NCBI GenBank assembly: GCA_016722375.1
Contig: JADKJG010000004.1
Coordinates: 186,001-250,000, forward strand
Direction of reading: 5' to 3'
Length of the DNA stretch: 64,000 nt
From: Bacteroidota bacterium
GTDB lineage: Bacteria > Bacteroidota > Bacteroidia > Chitinophagales > LD1
This document shows positions 1 to 8,944 of the stretch, in pieces; within the stretch, counting starts at the first letter, position 1, and every line of letters begins with the position of its first letter. A model generated the notes under the pieces. The model searched no databases. It was given only the letters and a program-made list of their open reading frames with translations, and was not told the origin of the DNA. Position numbers and translations under genes: made by a program.

Positions 1-562
1 AACTTCTCTATAGACGGAGCAAACAAAATGAGCGACCTGATTCGTGACATTTTACAATATTCTCGTCTTGACCAGCAGATCGAACTGATAAGCGGTAACA
101 TTCCGCTTAACTCTATTGTAAATAAAGTATTGAAAGGCCTTCATGAAAATATTGTGTCCAATAATGCTACGGTTACGTTCGATGAACTTCCAATGGTGAG
201 CGGTAATGAAACGATGCTGACAGAATTATTCCAAAACCTAGTTGAAAATGGGATTAAGTACAATCGGTCTGAGAAAAAGACTGTTAACCTTCGAGTGGAA
301 GATAATGGTGATTTTTGGAAATTCCTCTGCTCGAGATAACGGTATTGGCTTTGATCAACAGTATGCTTCACAGATATTTAAGATTTTCAAACGACTACAT
401 ACCGATAGTGAATTTCAGGGAACCGGAATAGGCTTGGCAGTCTGCCAAAAGGTAGTGGAAAAGCATGGAGGTGAAATTTGGGCTGAATCTGAAAAAGGGG
501 TGGGTACCACTTTCTATTTCACGTTACCCAAGAGCAAAGAAGCAACGCTTACTGAGAGCTGA
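1..562 (+). CDS. Sensor histidine kinase, C-terminal part, frameshifted
   Basis: This is the C-terminal half of a sensor histidine kinase, which would phosphorylate a response regulator. The reading frame enters from the left edge, so the start is missing. Frame 1 gives the end of the dimerisation helix (DLIRDILQYSRLD) and the N box (LFQNLVENGIKYN). A second frame gives the G1 box (RDNGIGFD), the F box (IFKIFKRLH) and the G2 box (GTGIGLAV). The two halves join if one C in the CC at 324-325 is removed, which gives WKF then SARDNGIGFD. So there is a single +1 frameshift inside the ATPase domain, either a real inactivation or a sequence error. The partner regulator is not in the window. The family is clear; the stimulus is unknown. 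Confidence 0.85.
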
Positions 563-607
563 ATCGTTAAACTGCTATAAGTTATTAACCGAAAAGGATA
601 ATAGAAT

Positions 608-1039
608 TTAGTCCCACTTGTCGCGGTCAGTGCGGTCATCTTCGGCAGCATCCAAATATGGATTGCGCTGCTTTTCGTTCATTTCAAGACCTTCGCGGTT
701 TTGTCGCTCTAAAGTCCATGAATCGGTTAAACTGGTTTCAATCCAGAGTCTGCCCGATTTGCGAAATATCTGAGTGGATAAACCGAATTTTTCCCAAAGT
801 TCGGATTCCACTTGCGCCACGGTATTTTCTGGACTGATATACAAGGCCCCCTCGTTATGAACTTTACGACAGGTTCCAAGTGTTCGTTCCGAAGAATAGA
901 TGGTTGATTTTGCTGAGGGGGCAGCTACAGAATGAGGAGTATTGAAAAATTCAAGTTTCAAAAATGGAAACTCAAGGTTAAACTCCTTTTGAATATCCAA
1001 AATGGTTCTTGAATCTTTGATTAGTATTTCCATAGTCAT
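608..1039 (-). CDS. Conserved hypothetical protein, 143 aa
   Basis: Function unknown. It is a soluble protein with no signal peptide or membrane segment. The middle holds an FGLSTQIFRKSG stretch followed by WIETSLTDSWTLERQN, and the C-terminus is very acidic and polar (EDDRTDRDKWD). I believe similar proteins of about 110-140 residues occur in other Bacteroidota, but from memory I cannot attach a role. Two ATGs lie close together at the start (1039 and 1033), and either could be used. It is convergent with the kinase fragment and probably monocistronic. Confidence 0.75.
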   Translation of the reverse strand: MTMEILIKDSRTILDIQKEFNLEFPFLKLEFFNTPHSVAAPSAKSTIYSSERTLGTCRKVHNEGALYISPENTVAQVESELWEKFGLSTQIFRKSGRLWIETSLTDSWTLERQNREGLEMNEKQRNPYLDAAEDDRTDRDKWD

Positions 1040-1589
1040 AAACCTCTGTTTTCTCTCTCTTTTTTTTAATTAATGCGCTACACCTTTTTTTGAAAAACTA
1101 AATCGTCCTACCTCCTTCTGTAACTCCTTTATTGCAAACCTCTAATTACATGAATGAATTATACTTCCGCTTCTCCTAATTGTTTCTTTCAATTATAGCT
1201 TGCGCAAATGTATTTGCTTGTAGAGTCTATTAACATGATAAACAACATTTATCGTTTATGACTTTCATCATAATTATCACAAAGGGAGAACTACCTGATA
1301 TACATTGTCCCCACTTTAATCAAGTTTCGGAAAGTCTTTATATCTTGAACGAGAAAAAGGACGAAAACGTAATTTTGGATAGATTTCATCTTTTATGATT
1401 TTTAGCCAAAACATATCGAAGATGAATCGGCTAATGGCAGATTAGAAAGGCAGATTGCCCTGAATACGAAGCCAAAAGCATGGATAACCAAGTAATTAGA
1501 CCTAACCATATAAGTCTTCTCTGTTATCGGTATCCTACAATTTTATCCGAATATTATTATCCTAAATTTTTATGCCTTAGAAAAAATAA
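1040..1589. other. Intergenic region, no recognised gene
   Basis: About 550 bases of A/T-rich sequence between the minus-strand hypothetical gene and tRNA-Glu. I find no convincing coding frame, RNA gene or repeat in it. It must hold the promoter of the minus-strand gene. Confidence 0.5.
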
Positions 1590-1597
1590 TATTTTTG
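1590..1597 (+). promoter_or_regulatory. Possible -7 box before tRNA-Glu
   Basis: TATTTTTG fits the Bacteroidota -7 consensus TAnnTTTG and lies 17 bases before the tRNA. No clear -33 TTG is visible upstream, so this is tentative. Confidence 0.4.
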
Positions 1598-1613
1598 CCG
1601 CCTCTTTGGAAAG

Positions 1614-1685
1614 GGCGCGTTCGTCTATCGGTTAGGACATCTCCCTTTCACGGAGGGAAGAGGGGTTCGATTCCCCTACGCGCTA
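1614..1685 (+). tRNA. tRNA-Glu (TTC)
   Basis: The cloverleaf can be read directly. The acceptor arm GGCGCGT pairs with ACGCGCT, with a G-T pair at the end. The D arm contains CGGTTAGGAC. The anticodon arm is TCTCC-CTTTCAC-GGAGG with TTC at the anticodon. The T arm is AGGGG-TTCGATT-CCCCT. CCA is not encoded. A strong hairpin terminator follows. Confidence 0.95.
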
Positions 1686-1688
1686 CTC

Positions 1689-1735
1689 AAAAATGCGGAG
1701 AATACGTTTCATACGAATTCTCCGCATTTTGCTTT
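1689..1735 (+). terminator. Terminator after tRNA-Glu
   Basis: Inverted repeat AAATGCGGAGAAT / ATTCTCCGCATTT with a short loop, followed by a T-rich stretch. Confidence 0.8.
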
Positions 1736-1838
1736 TTACACTTTCTACTTGGACAAGTAGTACAATTAGCCTTTCTGGTGATGCAAATTCTTTCTTGATA
1801 GCCAGCATATTAGCACATTCCTTATATTTATATCCTTG

Positions 1839-4082
1839 ATGAAAAGGTTACTTATTCCTTTATTACTCACTCCACTTTTTTCCTTTCCACAGTCCGTGGG
1901 CACTTTGATTGGTATGGTAAGTGGTGACGATGAAAAATTGGAATTTGCATCTGTGGTTCTCCTAAGAACAGATATAGGAACTAATACCGATAAGCAAGGG
2001 TATTTTGAACTAAAACAGGTTCCGGTTGGGAAATACCAACTCCGAATAAGTTTTATCGGATACGAGTTTTTTCAGGATGAGGTAGAAGTTAAGTTGGGTG
2101 AAATCACTGAGGTGAAGGTAACATTGATTGAACTGACTTCACATCTCAAAGAAATTGTCATTACCGGTAGTTTGAAAGAAGTAACCAAACTGCAAAGTGT
2201 TACTCCAGTGGATGTCTATACCACTAAATACTTTCAACGAAATCCGGTAAATAATATTTGGGATGCACTACGAAACGTCAACGGCATTTTCCCTGATATA
2301 GATAATGGGGTTACCAATACTACCGACATCCAGATAAACGGATTAGAAGGGAATTATTCTATGATTTTGATTGATGGTGTTCCGGCAATGAATGGTTTAG
2401 CAGGGATATATGCTTTGAACGCGATACCTATGAGCATGGTGGAGAAAATTGAGATTTTGAAGGGTTCCGCTTCGGCGCTTTACGGCTCGGAGGCTATAGC
2501 CGGTGTAATTAACATCAAAACAAAATCACCAACGAACACTCCCAAACTTCATGTAAATGCGTCTTTGGATTCCTATTTAGATGCAAATGCTGATATCACG
2601 ACTTCTTTCAGAATTCATCGGGCAACCTCTATGGTATCTGTTAGCGGGCAAACTTCGCAGTACAGGTGGGATTTGAATAAGGATAACTTTATGGACATCC
2701 CACTCACGAATCGTATTTCTGTCTTTAATAAGTGGCAGTTTGATCGAAAGGATAGCGGCTTGACTTATATCTACGGACGATTCTTGTATGAAGACCGGTT
2801 TGGAGGACAGAAAGATATTCCCGGGCGAATAGCGGGAAACCCCGACTATTATTCAGAATGGATTAAGACTAACCAATGGCAAGTCGGGTTTCATTATCAA
2901 CTCCCTGTAAAAGACCAAATGGTGCTTCGGGTGGATTATAGCGAACATTATCAAAAAGCTATTTATGGGATAAGCCGTTTTAACGGGCGACAACGCACTG
3001 GTTTCTCACAACTTACCTGGAATAAAAAGATAGATCGAGTAAATGATTTATTGATGGGAGCCTTATACCGCCTGAATTATTATACTGATAATACTGGTGT
3101 TTCCATTGACTCAGGTAGCATCCCCAAAAGATATAATCATATCGGGGGTGTTTTTATTGAGGATGAAATGTCTTTCGGAAAGTATCACAAGTTAGTGGCA
3201 GGAGTTCGGTTTGAGTATAGTCAAAATGCTGGACCTGTATTTACTCCCCGCATCAACTATAAGTGGAATTCAAAAGATGAGAAGCATGTGGTAAGGATTG
3301 GCGTAGGAACTGGATACCGGGTGGCAAACTTATTGAACGAAGGATTTGGAGCAATGAATGGTTCTCGACAAATCAAGGTCGCTGAACCGCTCAAACCAGA
3401 ATACACTATCAGTGGTAATGCTAACTATACGCGGGTACAGGAGTTAAAAGGTGGTGTTCTCGACTTGGATGCGAGTGTTTTTCTTACCTATTTCACCAAC
3501 TTTATCGAACCTGATTACAATGAGGATCCTAAATTCATTGTTTATTCCAACAACAAACGGGGCGCTATGTCCACGGGTTTTTCTGCCAATGCAGGCTTTA
3601 CATTTAATTACCCGCTTAAGATTGGCATTGGATTTACCTATGCTTATGTGTTTGAGATTGAAGAGGATGAGAGTGGCAAGAGAGAACGTCAAGTGCCGGA
3701 ACATTCGCCCCCATTCACGGCCAACTTCTTTTTCAGTTATCTTTTCCCGGCGCCACAACTATCTCTGGATTGGACGGGTACTTTGATAAGTCCTATGTTG
3801 CTGGCCACTGTACTGGATGATTTCCGGCCAACAAAATCTCCTTGGTACACGATACAGAATGTGCAATTAACTAAGAAGTTCAGGAAAGGCATGGAAATTT
3901 ATGTAGGAATCAAAAACCTATTCAATTTTATTCAGAAAGATCCGATTCTGCGGCCCTTTGATCCTTTCAACCGGAATGTGCAAACCGATAATCCGCTCAA
4001 CTACCGGTTTGATACCACCTACGGGTTCACCACTATGGAGGGCATCAAAGCCTTTGTAGGCTTTCGTTACACGCTTCTGTAG
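1839..4082 (+). CDS. TonB-dependent outer-membrane receptor
   Basis: Outer-membrane receptor that imports a scarce ligand using TonB-ExbBD energy. In order it has a signal peptide (residues 1-18), a carboxypeptidase-D-like regulatory domain (about 22-105, with GTNTDKQGYFELKQVPVGKY), a plug domain (about 120-230, with IDGVPAMNG and ILKGSASALYGSEAIAGVINI), and a long beta-barrel ending in an aromatic residue pattern (FVGFRYTLL). The plug resembles BtuB/FepA-type ferri-siderophore or cobalamin receptors more than SusC. There is no SusD partner next to it, so a polysaccharide role is unlikely. The ATG at 1839 is preferred over the TTG just before it. The ligand cannot be told from sequence. Confidence 0.92.
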   Translation: MKRLLIPLLLTPLFSFPQSVGTLIGMVSGDDEKLEFASVVLLRTDIGTNTDKQGYFELKQVPVGKYQLRISFIGYEFFQDEVEVKLGEITEVKVTLIELTSHLKEIVITGSLKEVTKLQSVTPVDVYTTKYFQRNPVNNIWDALRNVNGIFPDIDNGVTNTTDIQINGLEGNYSMILIDGVPAMNGLAGIYALNAIPMSMVEKIEILKGSASALYGSEAIAGVINIKTKSPTNTPKLHVNASLDSYLDANADITTSFRIHRATSMVSVSGQTSQYRWDLNKDNFMDIPLTNRISVFNKWQFDRKDSGLTYIYGRFLYEDRFGGQKDIPGRIAGNPDYYSEWIKTNQWQVGFHYQLPVKDQMVLRVDYSEHYQKAIYGISRFNGRQRTGFSQLTWNKKIDRVNDLLMGALYRLNYYTDNTGVSIDSGSIPKRYNHIGGVFIEDEMSFGKYHKLVAGVRFEYSQNAGPVFTPRINYKWNSKDEKHVVRIGVGTGYRVANLLNEGFGAMNGSRQIKVAEPLKPEYTISGNANYTRVQELKGGVLDLDASVFLTYFTNFIEPDYNEDPKFIVYSNNKRGAMSTGFSANAGFTFNYPLKIGIGFTYAYVFEIEEDESGKRERQVPEHSPPFTANFFFSYLFPAPQLSLDWTGTLISPMLLATVLDDFRPTKSPWYTIQNVQLTKKFRKGMEIYVGIKNLFNFIQKDPILRPFDPFNRNVQTDNPLNYRFDTTYGFTTMEGIKAFVGFRYTLL

Positions 4083-4089
4083 CTAATAG

Positions 4090-4120
4090 TTGCAAAGTTC
4101 ACGCCACAAATATATTTTCG
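4090..4120 (+). promoter_or_regulatory. Possible promoter of ndk
   Basis: TTG at 4090-4092, an 18-bp gap, then TATATTTTCG at 4111-4120, close to the Bacteroidota TTG / TAnnTTTG arrangement. It lies about 50 bases before the ndk ATG. Confidence 0.5.
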
Positions 4121-4168
4121 CCCCCGCATTTATAGAGGCTAAACGCAAAAAACTATAAATCAAAATAT

Positions 4169-4588
4169 ATGGCTGGAAGAATTACGTTGACTATGATAAA
4201 ACCAGATGCGGTAGCAGATGGTCACACCGGGAAAATATTAGACATGATTATCGCTGCCGGATATAAAATCCAAGCAATGAAACTGACAAGACTACCTAAA
4301 AGAAAGGCTGAAGAGTTTTATGCGGTGCACAAAGAAAGACCCTTCTTCGGCGAATTGGTTGCTTTTATGACCGAGGGCCCCATCATCGCTGCCATTCTTG
4401 AGAAAGACAATGCAGTAGAAGATTTTCGCAAAATAATTGGAGCTACGAATCCTGCAAATGCAGATGCCGGAACTATTCGCAAACTATTTGCAGCCAATAT
4501 TGAACGCAACGCCGTTCACGGTAGCGATAGTGATGAAAACGCGGCGATTGAAGCTGCTTTCCATTTCAGCGGACTCGAAAGGTTTTAG
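4169..4588 (+). CDS. ndk: Nucleoside diphosphate kinase
   Basis: Transfers the gamma-phosphate of ATP to nucleoside diphosphates to balance the NTP and dNTP pools in the cytoplasm. The 139-residue length is typical. The N-terminus has the family TMIKPDAV motif, and the phosphate-accepting histidine is His117 in the signature NAVHGSDS. The gene stands alone between the TonB receptor and the convergent rnhA, which ends seven bases downstream. Nothing odd is seen. Confidence 0.97.
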   Translation: MAGRITLTMIKPDAVADGHTGKILDMIIAAGYKIQAMKLTRLPKRKAEEFYAVHKERPFFGELVAFMTEGPIIAAILEKDNAVEDFRKIIGATNPANADAGTIRKLFAANIERNAVHGSDSDENAAIEAAFHFSGLERF

Positions 4589-4595
4589 ATTCCCT

Positions 4596-5057
4596 TTAGG
4601 AATTTACCTGTTCATACACCTCGTCTATCAACAGATGGCGGCTGTCGGCTGCTTCGGTGGCTAACACGTCGCATCGCTCGTTGAAGGGATGGTCATTATG
4701 ACCTTTTACCCAATGAAAGCGAACGGTATGTTTTCGATATACAATTAGGAACCTCTGCCATAGGTCGGGGTTCTTCTTTTTCTTAAAACCCGTTTTCTCC
4801 CATCCAAATAGCCAGCGCTCTTTCACGGGCTCTATAACATATTTGGAATCGGAATAAACCTCCACTTCCATGCCTTCGCGCGTCAGGCTTTCCAGGCCCA
4901 CTATTACGGCAAGCAGTTCCATGCGGTTGTTGGTGGTTTTCCGAAAACCCTGCGAAAGTTCTTTTTCATGGTGATTCCATTTAAGGATTACCCCATATCC
5001 CCCCCGACCCGGATTGCCCCGGGCAGAGCCATCCGTATATAATTCCACTTTCGCCAT
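4596..5057 (-). CDS. rnhA: Ribonuclease HI
   Basis: Degrades the RNA strand of RNA-DNA hybrids during replication and R-loop removal. All catalytic carboxylates are present: Asp9 (YTDGSARGNPG), Glu47 (NNRMELL), Asp70 (VYSDSKYV) and Asp130 (NERCDVLA), with the accessory His120 (KGHNDHP). The 153-residue length matches the Escherichia coli enzyme. It is convergent with ndk and divergent from the exporter gene at 5135. Confidence 0.96.
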   Translation of the reverse strand: MAKVELYTDGSARGNPGRGGYGVILKWNHHEKELSQGFRKTTNNRMELLAVIVGLESLTREGMEVEVYSDSKYVIEPVKERWLFGWEKTGFKKKKNPDLWQRFLIVYRKHTVRFHWVKGHNDHPFNERCDVLATEAADSRHLLIDEVYEQVNS

Positions 5058-5112
5058 CGCGGTAAAAATATAAGATTTATCACCTGGTAGGTTTACAAAC
5101 AGGTCAAAAGAA

Positions 5113-5120
5113 TATTTTTG
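5113..5120 (+). promoter_or_regulatory. Possible -7 box before the DMT exporter
   Basis: TATTTTTG, 14 bases before the ATG at 5135, fits TAnnTTTG. The -33 element is not clear. Confidence 0.4.
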
Positions 5121-5134
5121 CGCCGCTTCTTTTT

Positions 5135-6031
5135 ATGCTCCAAGCCTACCGCTCAAAGTCCGACATCACCAAGGCGCATATACAGATGCACTTGTCCATC
5201 ATCCTGTGGGGGGCAACGGGCGTAATAGGCAAGGCAATTGACCTAAGCGAAGGGATGTTGGTCTGGTATCGTTTGATTATTACCACCCTGTCTCTGGCTG
5301 GATTTATTTGGTTCACCGGTAGAAGTTTCCGTGTCTCCATGACGGCCTTTCGGCGATTAGCTTTTGTCGGGGTGCTGCTGATGTTTCATTGGTTGTTATT
5401 TTATGGAGCTATCAAATATTCCAATGTCAGCATCACGCTAAGCGTTTTTGCATCCACTACACTTTTTACTGCTTTAATAGAACCGGTAATTACGCCCAAA
5501 AGATTCAACCGGATGGAACTGCTTTACAGCCTGATGGCGATGGCAGGCATTTTTGTTATGTTTTATACCGATACACATTCCTATACTATTGGGATAGTGC
5601 TCGCACTACTATCGGCTTTTGTCGGTGCGTTCTTCAATATTCTTAATAAAAACATTGTGAACGAAGTAAGAAGCGATGTTGTTTCCTTCTACGAAATTGC
5701 GGCAGGCCTGGTGGTGCTCACACTCATTTTGCCTTTCTATATTCAATATTTCCAACCCGAGAAATTGTACCCGGATACACAAGATTGGGTACTCTTATTC
5801 ATTCTTGCAATCGTCTGCACTCATATTGCATTGACGCTTTCACTCAATGCGCTGAAACATCTTTCTGCATTCACTCTCAATCTGTCTATCAATCTGGAAC
5901 CGATGTACGGAATTGCATTGGCTTTCTTCATTTTTGGAGAAAATCAAAACCTGAACTTCGGATTTTTTGTAGGAGCAGGATTAATTCTGTTGTCCGTGAT
6001 ATTGCACAGCTATTTTGCTGAAAAGGAGTAA
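5135..6031 (+). CDS. EamA/DMT-superfamily exporter
   Basis: Inner-membrane protein with about ten hydrophobic helices in two repeats of five, the layout of EamA (drug/metabolite transporter) proteins. Members export amino acids or other metabolites, or take up nucleotide sugars; the substrate cannot be read from sequence. The 298-residue length is usual. The first helix pair includes LSIILWGATGVIGKAI, and the second EamA repeat starts near residue 155 (IGIVLALLSAFVGAFFNILNK). It is monocistronic and convergent with ald. An unrelated-looking DMT protein lies at 35488-36372. Confidence 0.9.
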   Translation: MLQAYRSKSDITKAHIQMHLSIILWGATGVIGKAIDLSEGMLVWYRLIITTLSLAGFIWFTGRSFRVSMTAFRRLAFVGVLLMFHWLLFYGAIKYSNVSITLSVFASTTLFTALIEPVITPKRFNRMELLYSLMAMAGIFVMFYTDTHSYTIGIVLALLSAFVGAFFNILNKNIVNEVRSDVVSFYEIAAGLVVLTLILPFYIQYFQPEKLYPDTQDWVLLFILAIVCTHIALTLSLNALKHLSAFTLNLSINLEPMYGIALAFFIFGENQNLNFGFFVGAGLILLSVILHSYFAEKE

Positions 6032-6075
6032 AATCTCTTTCCCACAAGTTCAGCGCAACTTATTCCCAAGCGGTA

Positions 6076-7297
6076 CTAAAGGTTTTTTGCAAATAGCAAA
6101 TCGAGATTGCTGCTTTTAATATCAAACATTCTGGAAAGGTTATCGTTCGTCAAATGACCGATGTAGATATAGATGCCACTGCGAATTCCGCTGTCTTCGT
6201 AAATCAGATTTTTGATGCCGCTCATTTCTCCGCAACGAAGAAGGATAGGTGTCAGAATATTTGAAAAAGCGTGTGAAGCAGTGCGCGACACGAGAAGTAA
6301 TATTAGGCACACAATAATGGGTTACATCATACTTTTTAAAAGTCGGCTCGGCATGAGAGGTCACCTCCGAGGTTTCAAAACAGCCCCCTTGGTCTATACT
6401 CACATCAATAATCAAACTACCGGCTTTCATTTTGGCCACCATCTCTTCACTTACAATCACCGGCGTTCTGCCGTGCTTGGAATGAATGGCTCCGATGGCT
6501 ACATCGGCTGTTTGTAATTCTTGCTCCAAAATGCCGGGAGCAATGGTAGAGGTGAAGATTCGCGCGCCAATTTTTTCCTGAAGCCGCTGTAGTTTATAAA
6601 CATTATTATCAAACACTGAAACTATCGCGCCTAAGCCCATACAGGCTCTGGCTGCAAAGGTTCCGACAATGCCCGAACCCAAAATCACCACTTTGGCAGG
6701 TGGAACACCCGATATGCCTCCCAACAGAATACCTTTTCCATGATTGGCGTTGCTGAGATATTCTCCCGCCAGCAGAATGACGCTGTTCCCCGCAATTTCA
6801 CTCATGGCGCGCACAAAAGGGTAGCGCCCGGTTTCATCGTTCGTATATTCAAAAGCCAGTGCGGTTATCTTTTTCTTCATCAACGCTTGCAGATATTCTT
6901 TTTTGAGCATCGGCAGATGAATAGGAGAGATGAGCGTCTGCCTCATTTGCATCATGTCAATCTCTTCCATACTTGGCGGCGATATTTTGATAATCGTATC
7001 GGCCTTGAAAACCTCTGCCGCACTGTCCGTTATTTCTGCACCGGCTTCGGAATAGTCCGTGTCAAATAAGTGCGAATCGGTGCCGGCACCGGTTTCAATC
7101 AGAATACGATGCCCGTTGGCGACGAGCGTTCGTACAGAATCCGGGGTCAATCCAATGCGGTACTCTTGAAAGGCGCGCTCTTTGGGAATCCCGATAAATA
7201 GTTTTTCCTTTTTATGCGCCACCATCACCGGCGATTCCATAGGCTCTAAGCCTAATTTGGATACGATGCCTTCAAATTCTTTTTGCTTTCCTGCCAT
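6076..7297 (-). CDS. ald: Alanine dehydrogenase, frameshifted near the C-terminus
   Basis: NAD-dependent alanine dehydrogenase, converting L-alanine to pyruvate and ammonium. The N-terminal domain has IGIPKERAFQEYRIGLTPD. The nucleotide-binding fold contains VVILGSGIVGTFAARACMGLGA. The catalytic region AIGAIHSKHGRTPVIVSEEM is present. The frame is lost after CVPNITSRVA at about 6281-6288. The normal continuation RTASHAFSNILTPILL is found in the next frame and runs to a TAG at 6076. The junction fits loss of two bases in a GCGC run, so the in-frame product would end in about 50 unrelated residues. The gene is followed at its 5' side by tsaE (15 bp gap), a pairing I recall from other Bacteroidota. 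Confidence 0.9.
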
Positions 7298-7311
7298 CTG
7301 GGGTTATTTTT

Positions 7312-7785
7312 TCAACTTTTAAAGATAGTGATTTTGCGCTCCTCACCATCACTGATTATATGAACCTGCACTGCATCATGGGGCAATAATTGAATGATAA
7401 GTTTCGGCCATTCTATAAAACAATATTCCTCACCGGTGATATATTCATCTATTCCTGCTGCCAAGGCTTCTTCCAGTGATTTTATTCGGTATAAATCTAT
7501 ATGATAAATGAAGTGTGAATCATGAATAGCCTGGTCAGCGTTCTGATTTTCGGTTTCTGATTTTGCTGGTTTGATTTCATATTTATTGACCAAGCTGAAT
7601 GTAGGGCTGGAAAAATGATCATCGGAACCTAATTGCCTGCAAAGTTCCTTCACCAGCGTGGTTTTGCCTACGCCCATTTCACCATGAAGGGCAAAGACCT
7701 TTGATCCTTTAGCAAACGAAATAAGTTGTTCAGCAACTTTTGGCAGTTTGCTTAAATCATTCAGAACGAGGTTCAATTTCTCCAT
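7312..7785 (-). CDS. tsaE: tRNA threonylcarbamoyladenosine biosynthesis ATPase TsaE
   Basis: ATPase partner of TsaB and TsaD, which make the t6A37 modification of ANN-decoding tRNAs. The Walker A motif GEMGVGKTT is near residue 35, the family motif FSSPTFSLVNKYE near residue 77, and the Walker B-like IYHIDLYRI near residue 113, followed by EEYCFIEWPKL. The 157-residue length is typical. A stretch rich in E, N and K (about 88-105) is a lineage-specific insertion. Probably transcribed with ald, which starts 15 bases downstream. Confidence 0.95.
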   Translation of the reverse strand: MEKLNLVLNDLSKLPKVAEQLISFAKGSKVFALHGEMGVGKTTLVKELCRQLGSDDHFSSPTFSLVNKYEIKPAKSETENQNADQAIHDSHFIYHIDLYRIKSLEEALAAGIDEYITGEEYCFIEWPKLIIQLLPHDAVQVHIISDGEERKITIFKS

Positions 7786-7818
7786 GATGCAAACGTAGCC
7801 AGATTGCCCCTTACTGAT

Positions 7819-8295
7819 TTACTTAGGTGCTTTGGTAAAAGAATCTACCAAGATTTGTAAATGCTGATATAATTCTTCGCCTACCTCTTCGTTCAATTCT
7901 GGCATATCCAACTCTAATGTTTTTCGGTCGCTTGTTAATTGGGCAATTAATTCCTCTCCGGACTTGGTGGCAAAAATCAATACCTGTCGTTTATCTATCT
8001 TGTTTTTACCTCGTTTCACCCATCCGGCCTTTTCCATTCGGGCCACCAAACGAGAAACGTCGCTGCTGCTGGGTTCAGATACAAACTGGCGCAGATTATA
8101 AACAGCAATGCCTTCTTCCTTTGCCTCGCGAATAACATAGAGTGTTCGGAATTGTGTGGCTGTAATACCGAAGGGAGCCAGTCGCGTTTCCAGATGGCGT
8201 TCAATCATTACACGCAAGTAGTAAATGCTAACCAGTATCCGGTCGCCATAGCTCTGGTCCTTGTATTGAGGATATAAATCAACGATAGTTCTCAT
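7819..8295 (-). CDS. MarR-family transcriptional regulator
   Basis: Winged-helix repressor of the MarR family, about 158 residues. The recognition region reads VYNLRQFVSEPSSSDVSRLVARMEKAGWVKR, followed by a wing with DKRQVLIFATKSGEEL. The start is put at the ATG at 8295 (MRTIVDLYPQYKD), because the longer frame needs a TTG at 8340 and adds a tail unlike the family. It ends 33 bases before tsaE and may be read with it. The ligand and the target operator are unknown. Confidence 0.88.
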   Translation of the reverse strand: MRTIVDLYPQYKDQSYGDRILVSIYYLRVMIERHLETRLAPFGITATQFRTLYVIREAKEEGIAVYNLRQFVSEPSSSDVSRLVARMEKAGWVKRGKNKIDKRQVLIFATKSGEELIAQLTSDRKTLELDMPELNEEVGEELYQHLQILVDSFTKAPK

Positions 8296-8577
8296 TGTGC
8301 CTTTGGCTGTATGCAATATTATAACGTAATATCTACCCAAAAGGTATCTCCTACCTACTATTTATAAACCCCCTGTACTGTAAATTAAATATTAGATGGC
8401 CGATAATCGTTTTGTGTAGCGTTTAATACAAAGTGATTATCTTTTTCTCTGCCCATAGACTATTGAATTAGCAATGCAAACCACACGGCCCGTTGCTGTT
8501 ATATTTCGAGGCGAGGTCATGGTGCTTCGGAAGATTTGCTGAATAAAATTCAGACATTCCAATGTAGGATAGAAACA

Positions 8578-8807
8578 ATCCTCTGTAGGTCACAAACTGC
8601 CCTACATAGGATAACATCTATCCTCCATAAGACAGCGCCCATCCTCCGCAGGACAGCCCCCATCCTTCAGAGGATTGCTCTAATCCTCCATAGGATGACA
8701 TAATCCTACCCAGGATAACACCAATCCTACCTAGGACAGCCTCTATCCTACATAGGCGAGTGCTTGTCCTGCCCGGGATAGGAGCTATCCTACGGAGGAT
8801 TCTGGTC
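8578..8807. repeat. 21-bp-period tandem array with small palindromes
   Basis: Eleven degenerate units start at 8578, 8599, 8620, 8641, 8662, 8683, 8703, 8724, 8745, 8766 and 8787, so the spacing is 21 bp with a single 20-bp step. A typical unit is ATCCTACATAGGACAGCCTCT. The first 13-14 bases form an imperfect palindrome (ATCCT....AGGAT). Twenty-one bases are two turns of B-DNA, so every palindrome faces the same side of the helix. Read on the minus strand the array gives seven-residue repeats, but I do not consider these coding. Confidence 0.85.
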
Positions 8808-8944
8808 GTTTTACCTAAACTTTCTAATGATTCTAAATGAAAGCAGGGAACGTATTGCTCCATTCTTAGTTTTTTATCACCGGTTGCTCGCTTTCTGAAA
8901 CCTTTTTAAAAAGGTCTTCGTATAAGATTAGAAAAACGGTAATA

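Noticed and set aside
3444..3786. Overlapping open frames inside the TonB receptor
   Set aside because: Shadows of the receptor frame, with unlikely composition.
8618..8863. Minus-strand open frame with seven-residue repeats
   Set aside because: It follows from the 21-bp repeat period; a 21-bp unit gives a 7-residue repeat in any open frame. No start context and no protein-like composition.
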